33,450 nucleotides of DNA, taken from assembly GCA_016178685.1 (NCBI GenBank), contig JACOSU010000159.1:1-33450 (forward strand), written 5' to 3'. A model generated the notes under the pieces. The model had not been told where the DNA came from and did not search any database. It saw only the letters and a list, made by a program, of their open reading frames with translations. Below, in pieces: positions 1 to 7,782 of the stretch. The number at the start of each line of letters is the position of its first letter. Position 1 is the stretch's first letter. The DNA comes from Candidatus Eiseniibacteriota bacterium (GTDB lineage: Bacteria > Eisenbacteria > RBG-16-71-46). The position numbers and the translations under genes are program-made.

Positions 1-159
1 ACCACCAAGGCGAGCGGGCTGGGCATCGGGCTCACGCAGTGCCGCAGCATCGTCGAGGCGCACGGGGGCACCATCGCGGTCGAAAGCGCCGTGGGTTCCG
101 GCACGCGTTTCCGCGTGGATCTTCCGGCCGAGGCCGGGGGGGCCGGGAGCCGGGCATGA
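1..159 (+). CDS. Sensor histidine kinase, C-terminal fragment
   Basis: This is the last 52 residues of a two-component sensor kinase; the rest lies upstream of the window. The frame starts at base 1 and reads TTKASGLGIGL, which is the G2 ATP-lid box of the HATPase domain. It continues IVEAHGG and GSGTRF, the usual last helix and strand of that fold. The TGA stop (157-159) overlaps the ATG of the next gene (156-158), so the two are translationally coupled. By context it should phosphorylate the response regulator that follows. The sensor domains cannot be seen, so the signal is unknown. The TTKASG-type G2 box would suit a PrsK-like kinase, but the fragment is too short to decide. Confidence 0.85.
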   Translation, partial: TTKASGLGIGLTQCRSIVEAHGGTIAVESAVGSGTRFRVDLPAEAGGAGSRA

Positions 160-1565
160 GCGCGCGAACCCTGCTGATCGTGGATGACGAGGAGTCGATC
201 CGGAATCAATTGCGCTGGGGTCTGGCGGGCGACTACGAGGTCGTGACCGCCGGAAACGTCGAAGAGGCGCGTCGCGCCCTGCGGGAAGCGAAACCGAGCG
301 TGGTGACGCTCGACGTCATGCTGAGCGCGCCGGGCGGCCCGTCCGACGAGGGTCTGCTTCTGCTCGACGAGATCCTCGACCGCCATCCGTTCACCAAGGT
401 GATCATGGTGACCGGTAACGACCACCACGATACCGCCCTCGCCGCGCTTCAGCGCGGGGCGGTGGACTGGTATTCGAAGCCGATCGAACTGGAGGAGCTC
501 AAGATCATCCTCGGCCGCGCGTTCCACATCCGCGCGATCGAACAGGCCAACAATCCGGGCGCGCGCGACGGAAGACGCCGCTACCACAAGCTGGTCGGCG
601 AATCCGCGGCGATTCGCAAGGTGTTCGCGCTGGTGGATCGCGTCGCGAACACCGACGCGACGGTGCTGGTGGTGGGCGAGAACGGGACCGGGAAGGAGCT
701 GGTCGCGCACGCGATCCACCAGGCCAGTCGGCGCCAGGCGGAGCCGTTCGTTCCGATCAACTGCGGCGCCATCCCGGAGGGGCTGCTCGAAAGCGAGCTG
801 TTCGGCCACGAGCGTGGCGCGTTCACCGACGCGCACCGCACGCGCGAGGGCAAGTTCGAGCTGGCCGGGAGCGGGACGCTGTTCCTCGACGAGATCGGAG
901 AGCTGCCGATCCATCTGCAGGTCAAGCTGCTCCGCTTCCTTCAGGATCATGTGGTGGAACGCATCGGCGGCCGCGAGCCCATCCGTGTGGACGCGCGCGT
1001 CGTCGCGGCCAGCAATCGGGACCTGCTGGGCGCGATCGCGAACGGCCGGTTCCGCGAGGACCTCCACTACCGGCTGAACGTGGTGAACATCCCGGTGCCG
1101 CCGCTGCGGGACCGCGGCGACGACCTGCGGTTGCTGGCCGAATATTTTCTCGAGTTCTACGCCCGCCATCACAAGCGCCGCATCCGCGGGTTCACGCAGT
1201 CGGCGCTGCGCGCGATCCAGGCGCATGCGTGGCCCGGCAACGTGCGCGAGCTCGAGAACCGCGTTCAGCGCGGCGTGATCCTCGCGCAGGACGCGTCCCT
1301 GCGTCCCGAGGATCTGGAGCTCGGAGAGGCCGAGGCTGCGCAGACGCGCACGCTGCAGCAGGCACGGGATGAATCCGAGCAGCGCCTGATTCTGGACGCG
1401 CTCACGCGCAACGCGGGCAACATCACGCGCGCCGCGCGCGACATCGACGTGAGCCGTCCGACGTTTCACGATCTGTTGCGCAAGCACGGGATCGACGCCG
1501 CGCGGTTCCGGCGCCCGGACCTGCCGGAGAGCGACGAAGACGGCGAATCCGCCGAGCAGCCTTGA
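156..1565 (+). CDS. prsR: Sigma-54-dependent response regulator, PrsR-like (NtrC family)
   Basis: A 469-residue activator with three domains. The receiver domain (about 5-125) has the acidic pair D10/D11, phospho-acceptor D53, T86 and K108. The AAA+ domain has Walker A GENGTGKE (174-181), the sigma-54 contact loop GAFTDA (221-226) and Walker [10 protein letters not shown] (240-248). A Fis-type helix-turn-helix lies near 425-455. I chose the ATG at 156 because the receiver fold starts there and it overlaps the kinase stop; the longer frame from 39 only repeats kinase sequence. The receiver text (QLRWGL, VTLD, DWYSKP) and the C-terminus ([21 protein letters not shown]) resemble PrsR, the regulator of PEP-CTERM/exopolysaccharide systems, although no PEP-CTERM protein or exosortase is in view. 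The contact loop reads GAFTDA, not the canonical GAFTGA. It probably activates sigma-54 promoters; targets are unknown. Confidence 0.9.
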   Translation: MSARTLLIVDDEESIRNQLRWGLAGDYEVVTAGNVEEARRALREAKPSVVTLDVMLSAPGGPSDEGLLLLDEILDRHPFTKVIMVTGNDHHDTALAALQRGAVDWYSKPIELEELKIILGRAFHIRAIEQANNPGARDGRRRYHKLVGESAAIRKVFALVDRVANTDATVLVVGENGTGKELVAHAIHQASRRQAEPFVPINCGAIPEGLLESELFGHERGAFTDAHRTREGKFELAGSGTLFLDEIGELPIHLQVKLLRFLQDHVVERIGGREPIRVDARVVAASNRDLLGAIANGRFREDLHYRLNVVNIPVPPLRDRGDDLRLLAEYFLEFYARHHKRRIRGFTQSALRAIQAHAWPGNVRELENRVQRGVILAQDASLRPEDLELGEAEAAQTRTLQQARDESEQRLILDALTRNAGNITRAARDIDVSRPTFHDLLRKHGIDAARFRRPDLPESDEDGESAEQP

Positions 1566-1588
1566 CGCGCGCGACGCACGACGATAGC
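1562..1588 (+). promoter_or_regulatory. Weak candidate promoter ahead of the PEGA gene
   Basis: TTGACG (1562-1567) and TAGCGT (1583-1588) are separated by 15 bp, shorter than ideal. The -35 overlaps the end of the response-regulator gene. TAGCGT or TAGCCT recurs at two other candidate promoters in this window, which is the only extra support. Confidence 0.25.
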
Positions 1589-1636
1589 GTGAGCGACTGA
1601 ACGGTCCGACCCCGACCCTCAACCCGGGAAACCCTC

Positions 1637-2368
1637 ATGACGCGTTGCCTGTTTCTCTCGACTCTGGCACTGGCGGTTGGCTGGAGCGGGCCCGCTTCCG
1701 GGGAGAGCGCCCCGACGACGGGCTCGCTCACCGTGCTGTCGAGGCCCGACGGCGCCGCGTTTCGACTGACCGGGCCGGCGGTGATCGTGGGCCGCGCTCC
1801 CATGACGCTCACGCGCGGTCTGGCCGGGCGCTACAAGATCGAGAGCCTCGATCCGGGATACGGCCACTGGCAGCGCACGCTCGATCTGAACGGGGCCACG
1901 GCCGACACGATCTGGATGACGCTGTCCCGCAAGAGCGCGATGTCCGCGGGCCTGCGCTCGCTGGTGATTCCGGGAACCGGCCAGTTCTACAGCAGCCGGC
2001 CGACGGCGGGCGCGGTGTTCATGGGGTCGGCGGCGGTTGCCGGAGGGATTTTCCTCTACTACGCCTACGAGTACCAGCAGCGTCTCGACGAATACAACGA
2101 TGCCAATGACGCGTACCAGAACGCGACGGTGGTGAGCGACATCAACGCCGCGTTCGCCTCGCGGCAGAAGGCGTCCGAGCGGGCCGAGGACGCCTACAAG
2201 ACCCGCCAGATCACGCTCGGCGTGCTGGGCGCAGTGTGGGGTCTCAACGTGATCGATGCGATCCGGCATTTTCCCAGCGTTCACGCCGGGGGATTGAGCC
2301 TCCGGCTGGAGCCGTCGGTGCGGGATGCGGGGCGCGAAGCCGCGCTGGCCGTGCAGGTGAGGTACTGA
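1637..2368 (+). CDS. Exported PEGA-domain / DUF5683-like envelope protein
   Basis: A 243-residue protein with an N-terminal signal peptide (MTRCLFLSTLALAVGWSGPASG). Residues about 30-95 look like a PEGA domain: a strand-rich unit of the form 'G.L.V.SRPDGA.....G...GRAPMTL', known in surface and envelope proteins. From about 108 it reads RSLVIPGTGQFYSSRP followed by two hydrophobic stretches flanking a charged, coiled-coil-like helix (QQRLDEYNDANDAYQNA to ERAEDAYKTRQ). That pattern matches DUF5683-type membrane proteins, recognisable from the PG.GQ.Y motif. The start follows the response regulator by 71 bp and the FN3 lipoprotein begins one base after its stop, so those two form an operon. The function is not known; an envelope structural role is a guess from the domains. 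Confidence 0.75.
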   Translation: MTRCLFLSTLALAVGWSGPASGESAPTTGSLTVLSRPDGAAFRLTGPAVIVGRAPMTLTRGLAGRYKIESLDPGYGHWQRTLDLNGATADTIWMTLSRKSAMSAGLRSLVIPGTGQFYSSRPTAGAVFMGSAAVAGGIFLYYAYEYQQRLDEYNDANDAYQNATVVSDINAAFASRQKASERAEDAYKTRQITLGVLGAVWGLNVIDAIRHFPSVHAGGLSLRLEPSVRDAGREAALAVQVRY

Positions 2369-2369
2369 C

Positions 2370-3803
2370 ATGACCCATCGATCGAAGACTCTGGCCGTCG
2401 TCGCCGCGCTGTTGCTTCTGTCCGGCTGCGCGCGCAAGCACCTGATCGATCCGCCGCACAACTCGCCGCACGACCCGCAGAGCCCGGGCGCGCCCGCGGC
2501 TCCCGGCAAGCCGGGCGCGGTGACCGCCGACAGCGTGACCGCGACCTCCGTCACGCTGCGCTGGAACGTCGGCGATTCCACGGGAGTGGCGTCCTACCGC
2601 GTCTACGTCGAAGGACCGGGTGAGACCGCGTACCAGTTGCGCGTCACCTCCACCATCCAGCACGCCACGGTCGCGAATCTGCAGACCGGCCAGTCCTACC
2701 TGTTCAAGATCGCGGGCGTGAATGGCGCGGGGGTCGAGGGCCCGGGCTCGGATCCGATCGCGGTGCGTCCGGCGCTGCTCGGGATCTCCCTGAACGGGGG
2801 GTCTCCGTACACCAGCAACACCACGGTGGGGGTGCAGGCGACGGCGCCGGGATTCAACCAGATCCGGCTCGCGGCCCGGGTCGACAGTCTGGCGGGGCAG
2901 AGTTATCAGAATCTGGCGGCGAACGGACTCGCCAGCTTCCAGCTGACCGGCCCGGACGGGGCGAAGATCGTGTACGCGCAGTTCCGGGACGTGGTCTCGG
3001 GAGCCCAGTCGGAAGTGCTCTCGGATCGGATCACGCTCGATCGCGTCGCCCAGATTCTTTCCGTGACCGAAAATACGGCAGGCGCGACCAAGACCGCCGG
3101 CCAGATCATCCACTTCACGGTGCTGGACGGTGAAACGGGCGGCAGCGCGTCGGTCGATATCGCGAGCGTGCGTACCGGGATCCGCCTGTTCGACGACGGC
3201 ACGAACGGCGATACGATCGCGGACGACGGAACGTTCGCCGTGGACTGGACGGTCGAGCCCACCGTGGACGCCGCGAACGCGCAGGTGATCGGGCACTTCA
3301 CCGACCGCGCCGGCAACGTCGCCTCACCGGTGTACGCTCCCGGCCTCGTCACGATCAAGAATCCGCCGCCGGCCGTGACGCTCCAGAGCGCGGTCAAGCA
3401 GGGCGGGGGAAAGGTGCTGCTGCAGTGGACGCAGAGCAGCGCGACCGACTTCTTCTCCTATCACGTGTGGCACTCCACCACCTCGCCGGTGCTCTCTTCG
3501 GCGAGCCGCATCCTCGACGCTACGATCACCGTGCGCAGCACGACCGCGTTCACGGACTCGGGGTTGACGGTCGGAACCAACACGTTCTTCGTGGTCGAGG
3601 TCGTGGACGCGGGCGGCAATTCCACGGCGAGCAATGAGCTGTCGGTGATCCCGACCGCGGTTTCGCCCGCTCCCGCGCTCTCGGCGCCCGCGCGCGGTGC
3701 GCCATCGCCGGCATCCGGAGCGCGCGAATCGGAAGGCGCGGCGCGGGGCGCGGGCGCGTCCACCCCGGCCGGCCCGCGGCCGGCGCGGCCGGGATCCCCC
3801 TAG
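2370..3803 (+). CDS. FN3-domain surface lipoprotein
   Basis: A 477-residue lipoprotein. The signal peptide ends in a lipobox, LLLLSGC, with acylated Cys at about residue 21. A Pro/His-rich linker leads to a first fibronectin type III domain (about 47-135; motifs SVTLRWN, YRVYV, YLFKIAGVN). A beta-rich middle follows, with an Asp-rich loop (FDDGTNGDTIADDGTF, about 275-290) and a THD/Ig-like end ('HFTDRAGN'). A second FN3-like domain (about 335-430) carries VLLQWT and FFVVEVVDAGGNSTASNELSV. The last 45 residues are Ala/Pro/Arg low complexity. The ATG lies one base beyond the upstream stop, so translation is probably coupled. FN3 lipoproteins usually act as binding or spacer proteins on the cell surface; no ligand or enzymatic site is visible. 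Confidence 0.8.
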   Translation: MTHRSKTLAVVAALLLLSGCARKHLIDPPHNSPHDPQSPGAPAAPGKPGAVTADSVTATSVTLRWNVGDSTGVASYRVYVEGPGETAYQLRVTSTIQHATVANLQTGQSYLFKIAGVNGAGVEGPGSDPIAVRPALLGISLNGGSPYTSNTTVGVQATAPGFNQIRLAARVDSLAGQSYQNLAANGLASFQLTGPDGAKIVYAQFRDVVSGAQSEVLSDRITLDRVAQILSVTENTAGATKTAGQIIHFTVLDGETGGSASVDIASVRTGIRLFDDGTNGDTIADDGTFAVDWTVEPTVDAANAQVIGHFTDRAGNVASPVYAPGLVTIKNPPPAVTLQSAVKQGGGKVLLQWTQSSATDFFSYHVWHSTTSPVLSSASRILDATITVRSTTAFTDSGLTVGTNTFFVVEVVDAGGNSTASNELSVIPTAVSPAPALSAPARGAPSPASGARESEGAARGAGASTPAGPRPARPGSP

Positions 3804-3810
3804 CGTCGCC

Positions 3811-4467
3811 GTGGAACCGGGATATTTTCTCGCCATCGCTGGCAACATCGGCGCTGGAAAAACCGAGCTGACGCGCCGCTTGAGCGAAGAGCTGGGCTGG
3901 GTCGCGTACTACGAGCCGGTGTTCCACAATCCGTACCTCGACGCGTTCTACGCCGACATGCCGCGCTGGAGTTTCCACCTGCAGATCTACTTCCTGAGCG
4001 AACGCTTCAAGGCCCAGGTCGAGATCGGTCGCAGCGCGCTGCCGTTCATTCAGGATCGCACGATCTACGAGGACGCCGAGATTTTCGCGCGCACGCTGTG
4101 TGAGCAGGGGTCGATGACCGAGGTGGACCACTCGAATTACACGGCCTTGTTCGCCATTCTGGTTTCCTACCTGCGCAAGCCGGACCTGATCCTGTATCTG
4201 AAGGCCAGCCCAGAAGCGCTGATGTCGCGCATCGTGCGGCGCGGGCGGGAGAGCGAGCGCGGGATCGGAATCGACTACATCACGCGACTGAACGTGGCGT
4301 ACGACCGCTGGATGGAGCGCGCCCGCCACGAAATGGAAGTGCTCGAGATCGACACCGACCACGTGGCCCTGCAGGGCGAGACGCCGGCGTTCCGGCGCCT
4401 GGTCGAGGATCTCAAGCGGCGCTATCCGCGCCAGGTCGAGCTTCCGCTCGAGGACCGGGCCGACTAG
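3811..4467 (+). CDS. Deoxynucleoside kinase (dNK / dGK-dAK family)
   Basis: A 218-residue kinase that phosphorylates deoxynucleosides to monophosphates in the salvage pathway; cytoplasmic. The P-loop is GNIGAGKT (residues 11-18). The ERF motif, substrate-binding Glu/Trp region (YYEPVFHNPYLDAFY) and DR-containing catalytic motif (QDRTIYEDAEIF) are in the expected order. The Arg-rich lid (RIVRRGRESE) and the length also fit the family. There is no ATG near the P-loop, so I chose GTG at 3811, seven bases after the lipoprotein stop; the frame stays open upstream to 3697 but that stretch is lipoprotein sequence in another frame. No convincing ribosome-binding site is visible, so coupled re-initiation is plausible. 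Substrate preference cannot be read from sequence alone. The gene converges on ileS with a 47-bp gap. Confidence 0.9.
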   Translation: MEPGYFLAIAGNIGAGKTELTRRLSEELGWVAYYEPVFHNPYLDAFYADMPRWSFHLQIYFLSERFKAQVEIGRSALPFIQDRTIYEDAEIFARTLCEQGSMTEVDHSNYTALFAILVSYLRKPDLILYLKASPEALMSRIVRRGRESERGIGIDYITRLNVAYDRWMERARHEMEVLEIDTDHVALQGETPAFRRLVEDLKRRYPRQVELPLEDRAD

Positions 4468-4545
4468 GCCCCCGGCGCGCGCTCCGCCGCCGCGACCCGG
4501 ACCGCCCGGTGTGATCAGGCCCCGGGCGCGCGCTTCGCCGCCGCC
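4468..4545. repeat. Imperfect 27-bp direct duplication around the ileS stop
   Basis: Bases 4468-4494 and 4519-4545 are near-identical: both read GCCCC, then GGCGCGCGC, then CGCCGCCGC. They are offset by 51 bp, exactly 17 codons. The right copy encodes the last residues of IleRS (AAAKRAPGA); the left copy lies just beyond its stop codon. It looks like an old local duplication of the gene's tail, though chance similarity in GC-rich sequence is possible. Confidence 0.4.
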
Positions 4546-7349
4546 AGCACCGCGACGCAACGGCCGCACAGGCCGTTCGCTCCGACGTCGGAGCGGTGCA
4601 TCCAGCAGCGCTCGCATCGCGAGGACGCGGTCGCTCGCGCGCTCGCGACCGCTGCCTGGCCGTCCTTGCCTTCGATGATCGCGGCGGACGCGGTGATGAG
4701 GAATCCCGGCAGCTCGTCGCGGTAGGGCGCGAGTCGCGCGGCATCGGCGGGGGAGAGTTCGAGCGTCACGTCGGCCTGGGCGGTGCCGCTGATCTCCTTC
4801 GCGGCGCGCATCGGCTCCAGCACCGCGTTGACCGCGTCACGGATCGAGAGCAGGAACGCCCATTCCGGGTCGGCCTCGCCGCCCTGGGCCGCATCGGAAA
4901 GCGGCCACGTCACGAGATGAACACTCTCGGACTCGGCGGTGAGACCCGCATGGCTTTGCCACACCTCCTCGGTCGTGAACACCAGCGCGGGCGAAAGCGC
5001 CACGGCGAGGCCGCGCAGCGCGTGCCACAGCACGGTTTGCGCCGAGCGCCGGGTGAGATCGCCGGGCGCCAGCGTGTAGAGGCGGTCCTTCGCCACGTCG
5101 AGGAACACGGCCGAGAGATCCACCGTGCACAGATCGAGCGCCTGATCCAGCACGCGATGAAACACCAGTTGCTCCCAGTCGCGCCGCATGCGAGCGAGGC
5201 GCGTTTCGAGATGGGAGAGGAACACGCGATCGACCGCGGTGAGAAGGTCGGCCGCCATCGCGTCGGCGGGAGTGAAGTCGCTCAGATTGCCGAGCAGAAA
5301 GCGAAGCGTATTGCGGACCTTGCGATAGGCCTCGGAGACGCGCTGGAGGACCTCGTCGCCCACGCGCACGTCGCTTCGCCAGTCGGTCGAGAGCGCCCAC
5401 CAGCGCACGATCTCGGCTCCGTAACGCTGGACGACGTCCTCGGGCGAGATCACGTTGCCGAGCGACTTGTGCATGGCGCGGCCGTCGGCATCGAGCACCC
5501 AGCCGTGCGTGAACACGTCGGTGTAGGGCGCCCGGCCGCCGATCCCGACCCCGACCATGAGCGACGAATTGAACCAGCCGCGGTGCTGGTCGGGACCTTC
5601 GAAATAGGCGATCCGGCCGCCCTCGGCGAGCGCGCGCCGCCACGCTTCGCGCAGCCCCGCGTTGAGCAGGGGCGCGGCACGGTGCGAGCTTCCCGCGTCG
5701 AACCACACGTCGAGAATGTCGGTCTCCCGGTGGAACGGGCCGGGCGCCGAGCACGAAGGGCAGCGGAAGCCCTCCGGCACGAAGTCCTCGATCGGGCGCT
5801 GGTACCACGCGTCCGATCCGCTCTCGCGCGTGACCGCCGCGGCGCGCGCCATGACGCGCGGATCGAGCGCGGCCTCTCCGCAGGCTTCGCAGAAGATCGC
5901 GGGAACGCCCACGCCCCAGGAACGCTGGCGCGACAGGCACCAGTCGGGACGAGTTCGCACCGACTCGCGGATGCGGTTCTTCGATCCGGGCGGATCCCAC
6001 CGGACCGCGTTCTCGATTCTGTCGAGCGCGCGCTCGCGATGGCTGACGCGCGGCGCCGGGGCCTCGCCGGCGGCGGCCTCTGGCACGTGATCGATCATCA
6101 TGAACCACTGCTTGGTGGCGCGGAAGATCACGGGTTCGTGGCAGCGCCAGCAATGCGGGTAGCTGTGCGTCAAGCGCGACGAGGCGATCAGCCGACCGCG
6201 CTCGCCGAGCCACGTGACGATATCGTCGTTGACCTCCAGCACGCTGCGGCCCACGAACGGCTCGGCAGAAGCGGTGAATCGTCCGGCCTCATCCACGGGA
6301 CACGCGACGCCCAACCCCGAGCGCTGGCCGACCGCGAAGTCCTCCTTGCCGTGGCCGGGCGCGGTATGAACCAGGCCCGTGCCATCCTCCATGCTCACGA
6401 ACGGAGTGCCGTCCACCACGCGCGAATCCCTGCCCCACGGCCCTTCAAACACCAGTGCCAGTAGCCGGGCGCCCTTGAACGTGGCCGCGATCTTCGCCTC
6501 GCTCCAGCCCGCGGCAACGCGCACCGCCTCGATCCGCGGCACGGCGACCAGGTAGCGGCGGGGGCCGGCCTCCACCACCGCGTACTCGGCCGCGGGGTCC
6601 ACCATCAGCCCGAGGTTCGCAGGCAGCGTCCAGGGCGTCGTGGTCCAGGCGATGGCGGCCACGTCCGCGTGACCCTCGAGCAGCCCCAGGGGATCGCGGC
6701 GCAACGGAAACGCCACGTGGATCGAGGGCGAGGCGTCGTCCTGGTATTCGATCTCGGCCTCGGCCAGCGCCGTGCGATCGGTCGGGCACCAGTGGATGGA
6801 ACGCAGTCCGCGCTGGATGAATCCGCGTTCCGCGAGCGCGGCGAAGCTCTCGAGGATCGCGGCCTCGTAGCCGTGATCCATCGTCAGGTACGGATGCTCC
6901 CAGTCGCCCCACACGCCGAGCCGCTCGAACTCGCGGCGCTGGACCGCGACCCACTCGGCCGCGTACTCGCGGCACATCGTGCGGATCCTCGCGCGGTCGG
7001 CCTCAAGTCCCCTGGCACGAACGTCCTTCGTGATCTGGTTCTCGATCGGCATCCCGTGGTTGTCCCAGCCGGGGATGAACGGCGAATCGAACCCCAGCAA
7101 CGACATCGCGCGCACCGTCGCGTCCTTCCACACGTAGTTCGCGGCAGTTCCCATGTGGATGTGGGCGTTCGAGTAGGGCGGGCCGTCATGCAGCAGCCAC
7201 ACCGGCGCCCCGCTCCTCGCCTCACGGAGCTTGGCGTAGACGCCGCGCTCCGCCCACCACTCAAGCCGGCGCGGCTCGCGGTTCGGCAGATCGGCCTTCA
7301 TCGGGAAGTCCGTGCGCGGAAGATTGAGCGTGTCGCGATAGCCCGCCAT
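4515..7349 (-). CDS. ileS: Isoleucyl-tRNA synthetase
   Basis: A 944-residue class I synthetase that charges tRNA-Ile. The ATP-binding HIGH box appears as HMGT (65-68) within PPYSNAHIHMGTAANYVWKD. The WTTTPWTLPAN motif marks the CP1 editing domain (near 235). The second signature, normally KMSKS, reads AMHKS followed by LGN (M626-S629). The tail carries a CERC...CGRC zinc-binding pair (near 910-930), typical of bacterial IleRS. Length and domain order are normal for the family. The ATG at 7349 is preceded by GGGGAGG at a good distance. Expression is controlled by the T-box riboswitch immediately upstream on the same strand. The two altered signatures are positionally intact, so I regard the enzyme as active and as a variant subtype, not a decayed copy. 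Confidence 0.97.
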   Translation of the reverse strand: MAGYRDTLNLPRTDFPMKADLPNREPRRLEWWAERGVYAKLREARSGAPVWLLHDGPPYSNAHIHMGTAANYVWKDATVRAMSLLGFDSPFIPGWDNHGMPIENQITKDVRARGLEADRARIRTMCREYAAEWVAVQRREFERLGVWGDWEHPYLTMDHGYEAAILESFAALAERGFIQRGLRSIHWCPTDRTALAEAEIEYQDDASPSIHVAFPLRRDPLGLLEGHADVAAIAWTTTPWTLPANLGLMVDPAAEYAVVEAGPRRYLVAVPRIEAVRVAAGWSEAKIAATFKGARLLALVFEGPWGRDSRVVDGTPFVSMEDGTGLVHTAPGHGKEDFAVGQRSGLGVACPVDEAGRFTASAEPFVGRSVLEVNDDIVTWLGERGRLIASSRLTHSYPHCWRCHEPVIFRATKQWFMMIDHVPEAAAGEAPAPRVSHRERALDRIENAVRWDPPGSKNRIRESVRTRPDWCLSRQRSWGVGVPAIFCEACGEAALDPRVMARAAAVTRESGSDAWYQRPIEDFVPEGFRCPSCSAPGPFHRETDILDVWFDAGSSHRAAPLLNAGLREAWRRALAEGGRIAYFEGPDQHRGWFNSSLMVGVGIGGRAPYTDVFTHGWVLDADGRAMHKSLGNVISPEDVVQRYGAEIVRWWALSTDWRSDVRVGDEVLQRVSEAYRKVRNTLRFLLGNLSDFTPADAMAADLLTAVDRVFLSHLETRLARMRRDWEQLVFHRVLDQALDLCTVDLSAVFLDVAKDRLYTLAPGDLTRRSAQTVLWHALRGLAVALSPALVFTTEEVWQSHAGLTAESESVHLVTWPLSDAAQGGEADPEWAFLLSIRDAVNAVLEPMRAAKEISGTAQADVTLELSPADAARLAPYRDELPGFLITASAAIIEGKDGQAAVASARATASSRCERCWMHRSDVGANGLCGRCVAVLAAAKRAPGA

Positions 7350-7401
7350 GCGTGCCTCCCCTGGTGCGTGGGGCGCAAGACGCCCCGGCTCGCCTCACAT
7401 G

Positions 7402-7431
7402 AAAAAGCCCCAACCAAGCTTCGGTTGGGGC
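7402..7431 (-). terminator. T-box attenuator terminator of ileS
   Basis: On the minus strand GCCCCAACC and GGTTGGGGC form a perfect stem around a short GAAGCTT loop, followed by TTTTT. The left arm can instead pair with the TTGGG next to the T-box sequence to make the antiterminator. This mutually exclusive pairing is the classic transcription-attenuation arrangement. Confidence 0.9.
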
Positions 7432-7677
7432 GACAGGGTCGCGGTACCACCCAACTTCGCGCGGGCTTCTCGGCACGCGCCTTCGTGGGCCGGCTCGCGC
7501 CGGTCCCGCTCCGCTCTCGGGGGAGCGTCCGTCCGAGCCTACTGGGGCCTGGGCCCCCGTTCGGTCGGCGGCTCGGGGGTGATCTTCGGAGCGCGCCCGC
7601 GGCACCGGGCTCGCACCCTCCCCGGCTCGCTCCTGCCCGCCACGCACCTACTCGTCCCCGTCTCAGCCTTGAACTCC
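7402..7677 (-). promoter_or_regulatory. T-box riboswitch (tRNA-Ile sensing) controlling ileS
   Basis: The untranslated leader of ileS, read on the minus strand, has every hallmark of a T-box. Stem I has GGCT...AGCC and CGGGG...CCCCG pairing with a GAGA bulge that fits the K-turn. The 5' side of the specifier loop carries ACGAGTAG. The 3' side reads GAAG, then ATC, then A; the specifier ATC (7583-7581) is an isoleucine codon, matching the gene. The distal AGGAGCGAGCC and GGGTGCGAGCC loops are the interdigitated T-loop pair that docks the tRNA elbow. Near the gene lies GTTGGGTGGTACCGCG, whose TGGT pairs with the tRNA ACCA end. Uncharged tRNA-Ile should stabilise the antiterminator and raise ileS expression. 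Stem II/III details were judged by eye, not folded. Confidence 0.93.
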
Positions 7678-7683
7678 GTCCCG

Positions 7684-7712
7684 AACATGCCACGCGCCCC
7701 GGAGCCCGTCAA
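7684..7712 (-). promoter_or_regulatory. Promoter of the ileS T-box transcript
   Basis: On the minus strand TTGACG (7712-7707) and CATGTT (7689-7684) are spaced by 17 bp. Transcription would start near 7677, just before the 5' strand of stem I, giving a leader of about 330 nt. The -35 is strong and the -10 poor (3 of 6). Confidence 0.5.
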
Positions 7713-7759
7713 GCCCGGAGCGCGTAAGCGATGCATTGGATTCTTCGCGCGATCGCCCG

Positions 7760-7780
7760 CCGGGCCGCGGTCCGGCCCGG
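7760..7780 (-). terminator. Hairpin after pilX, no U-tract
   Basis: CCGGGCCG and CGGCCCGG form a perfect 8-bp stem with a 5-base loop, starting three bases beyond the pilX stop. No run of T follows on the minus strand. It may stabilise the pilin mRNA end or terminate weakly before the ileS promoter. Confidence 0.4.
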
Positions 7781-7782
7781 GA

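Noticed and set aside
4596..6464. A 622-codon plus-strand frame inside ileS
   Set aside because: It is antisense to ileS and its composition (Arg/His/Glu-rich) is that of a shadow frame.
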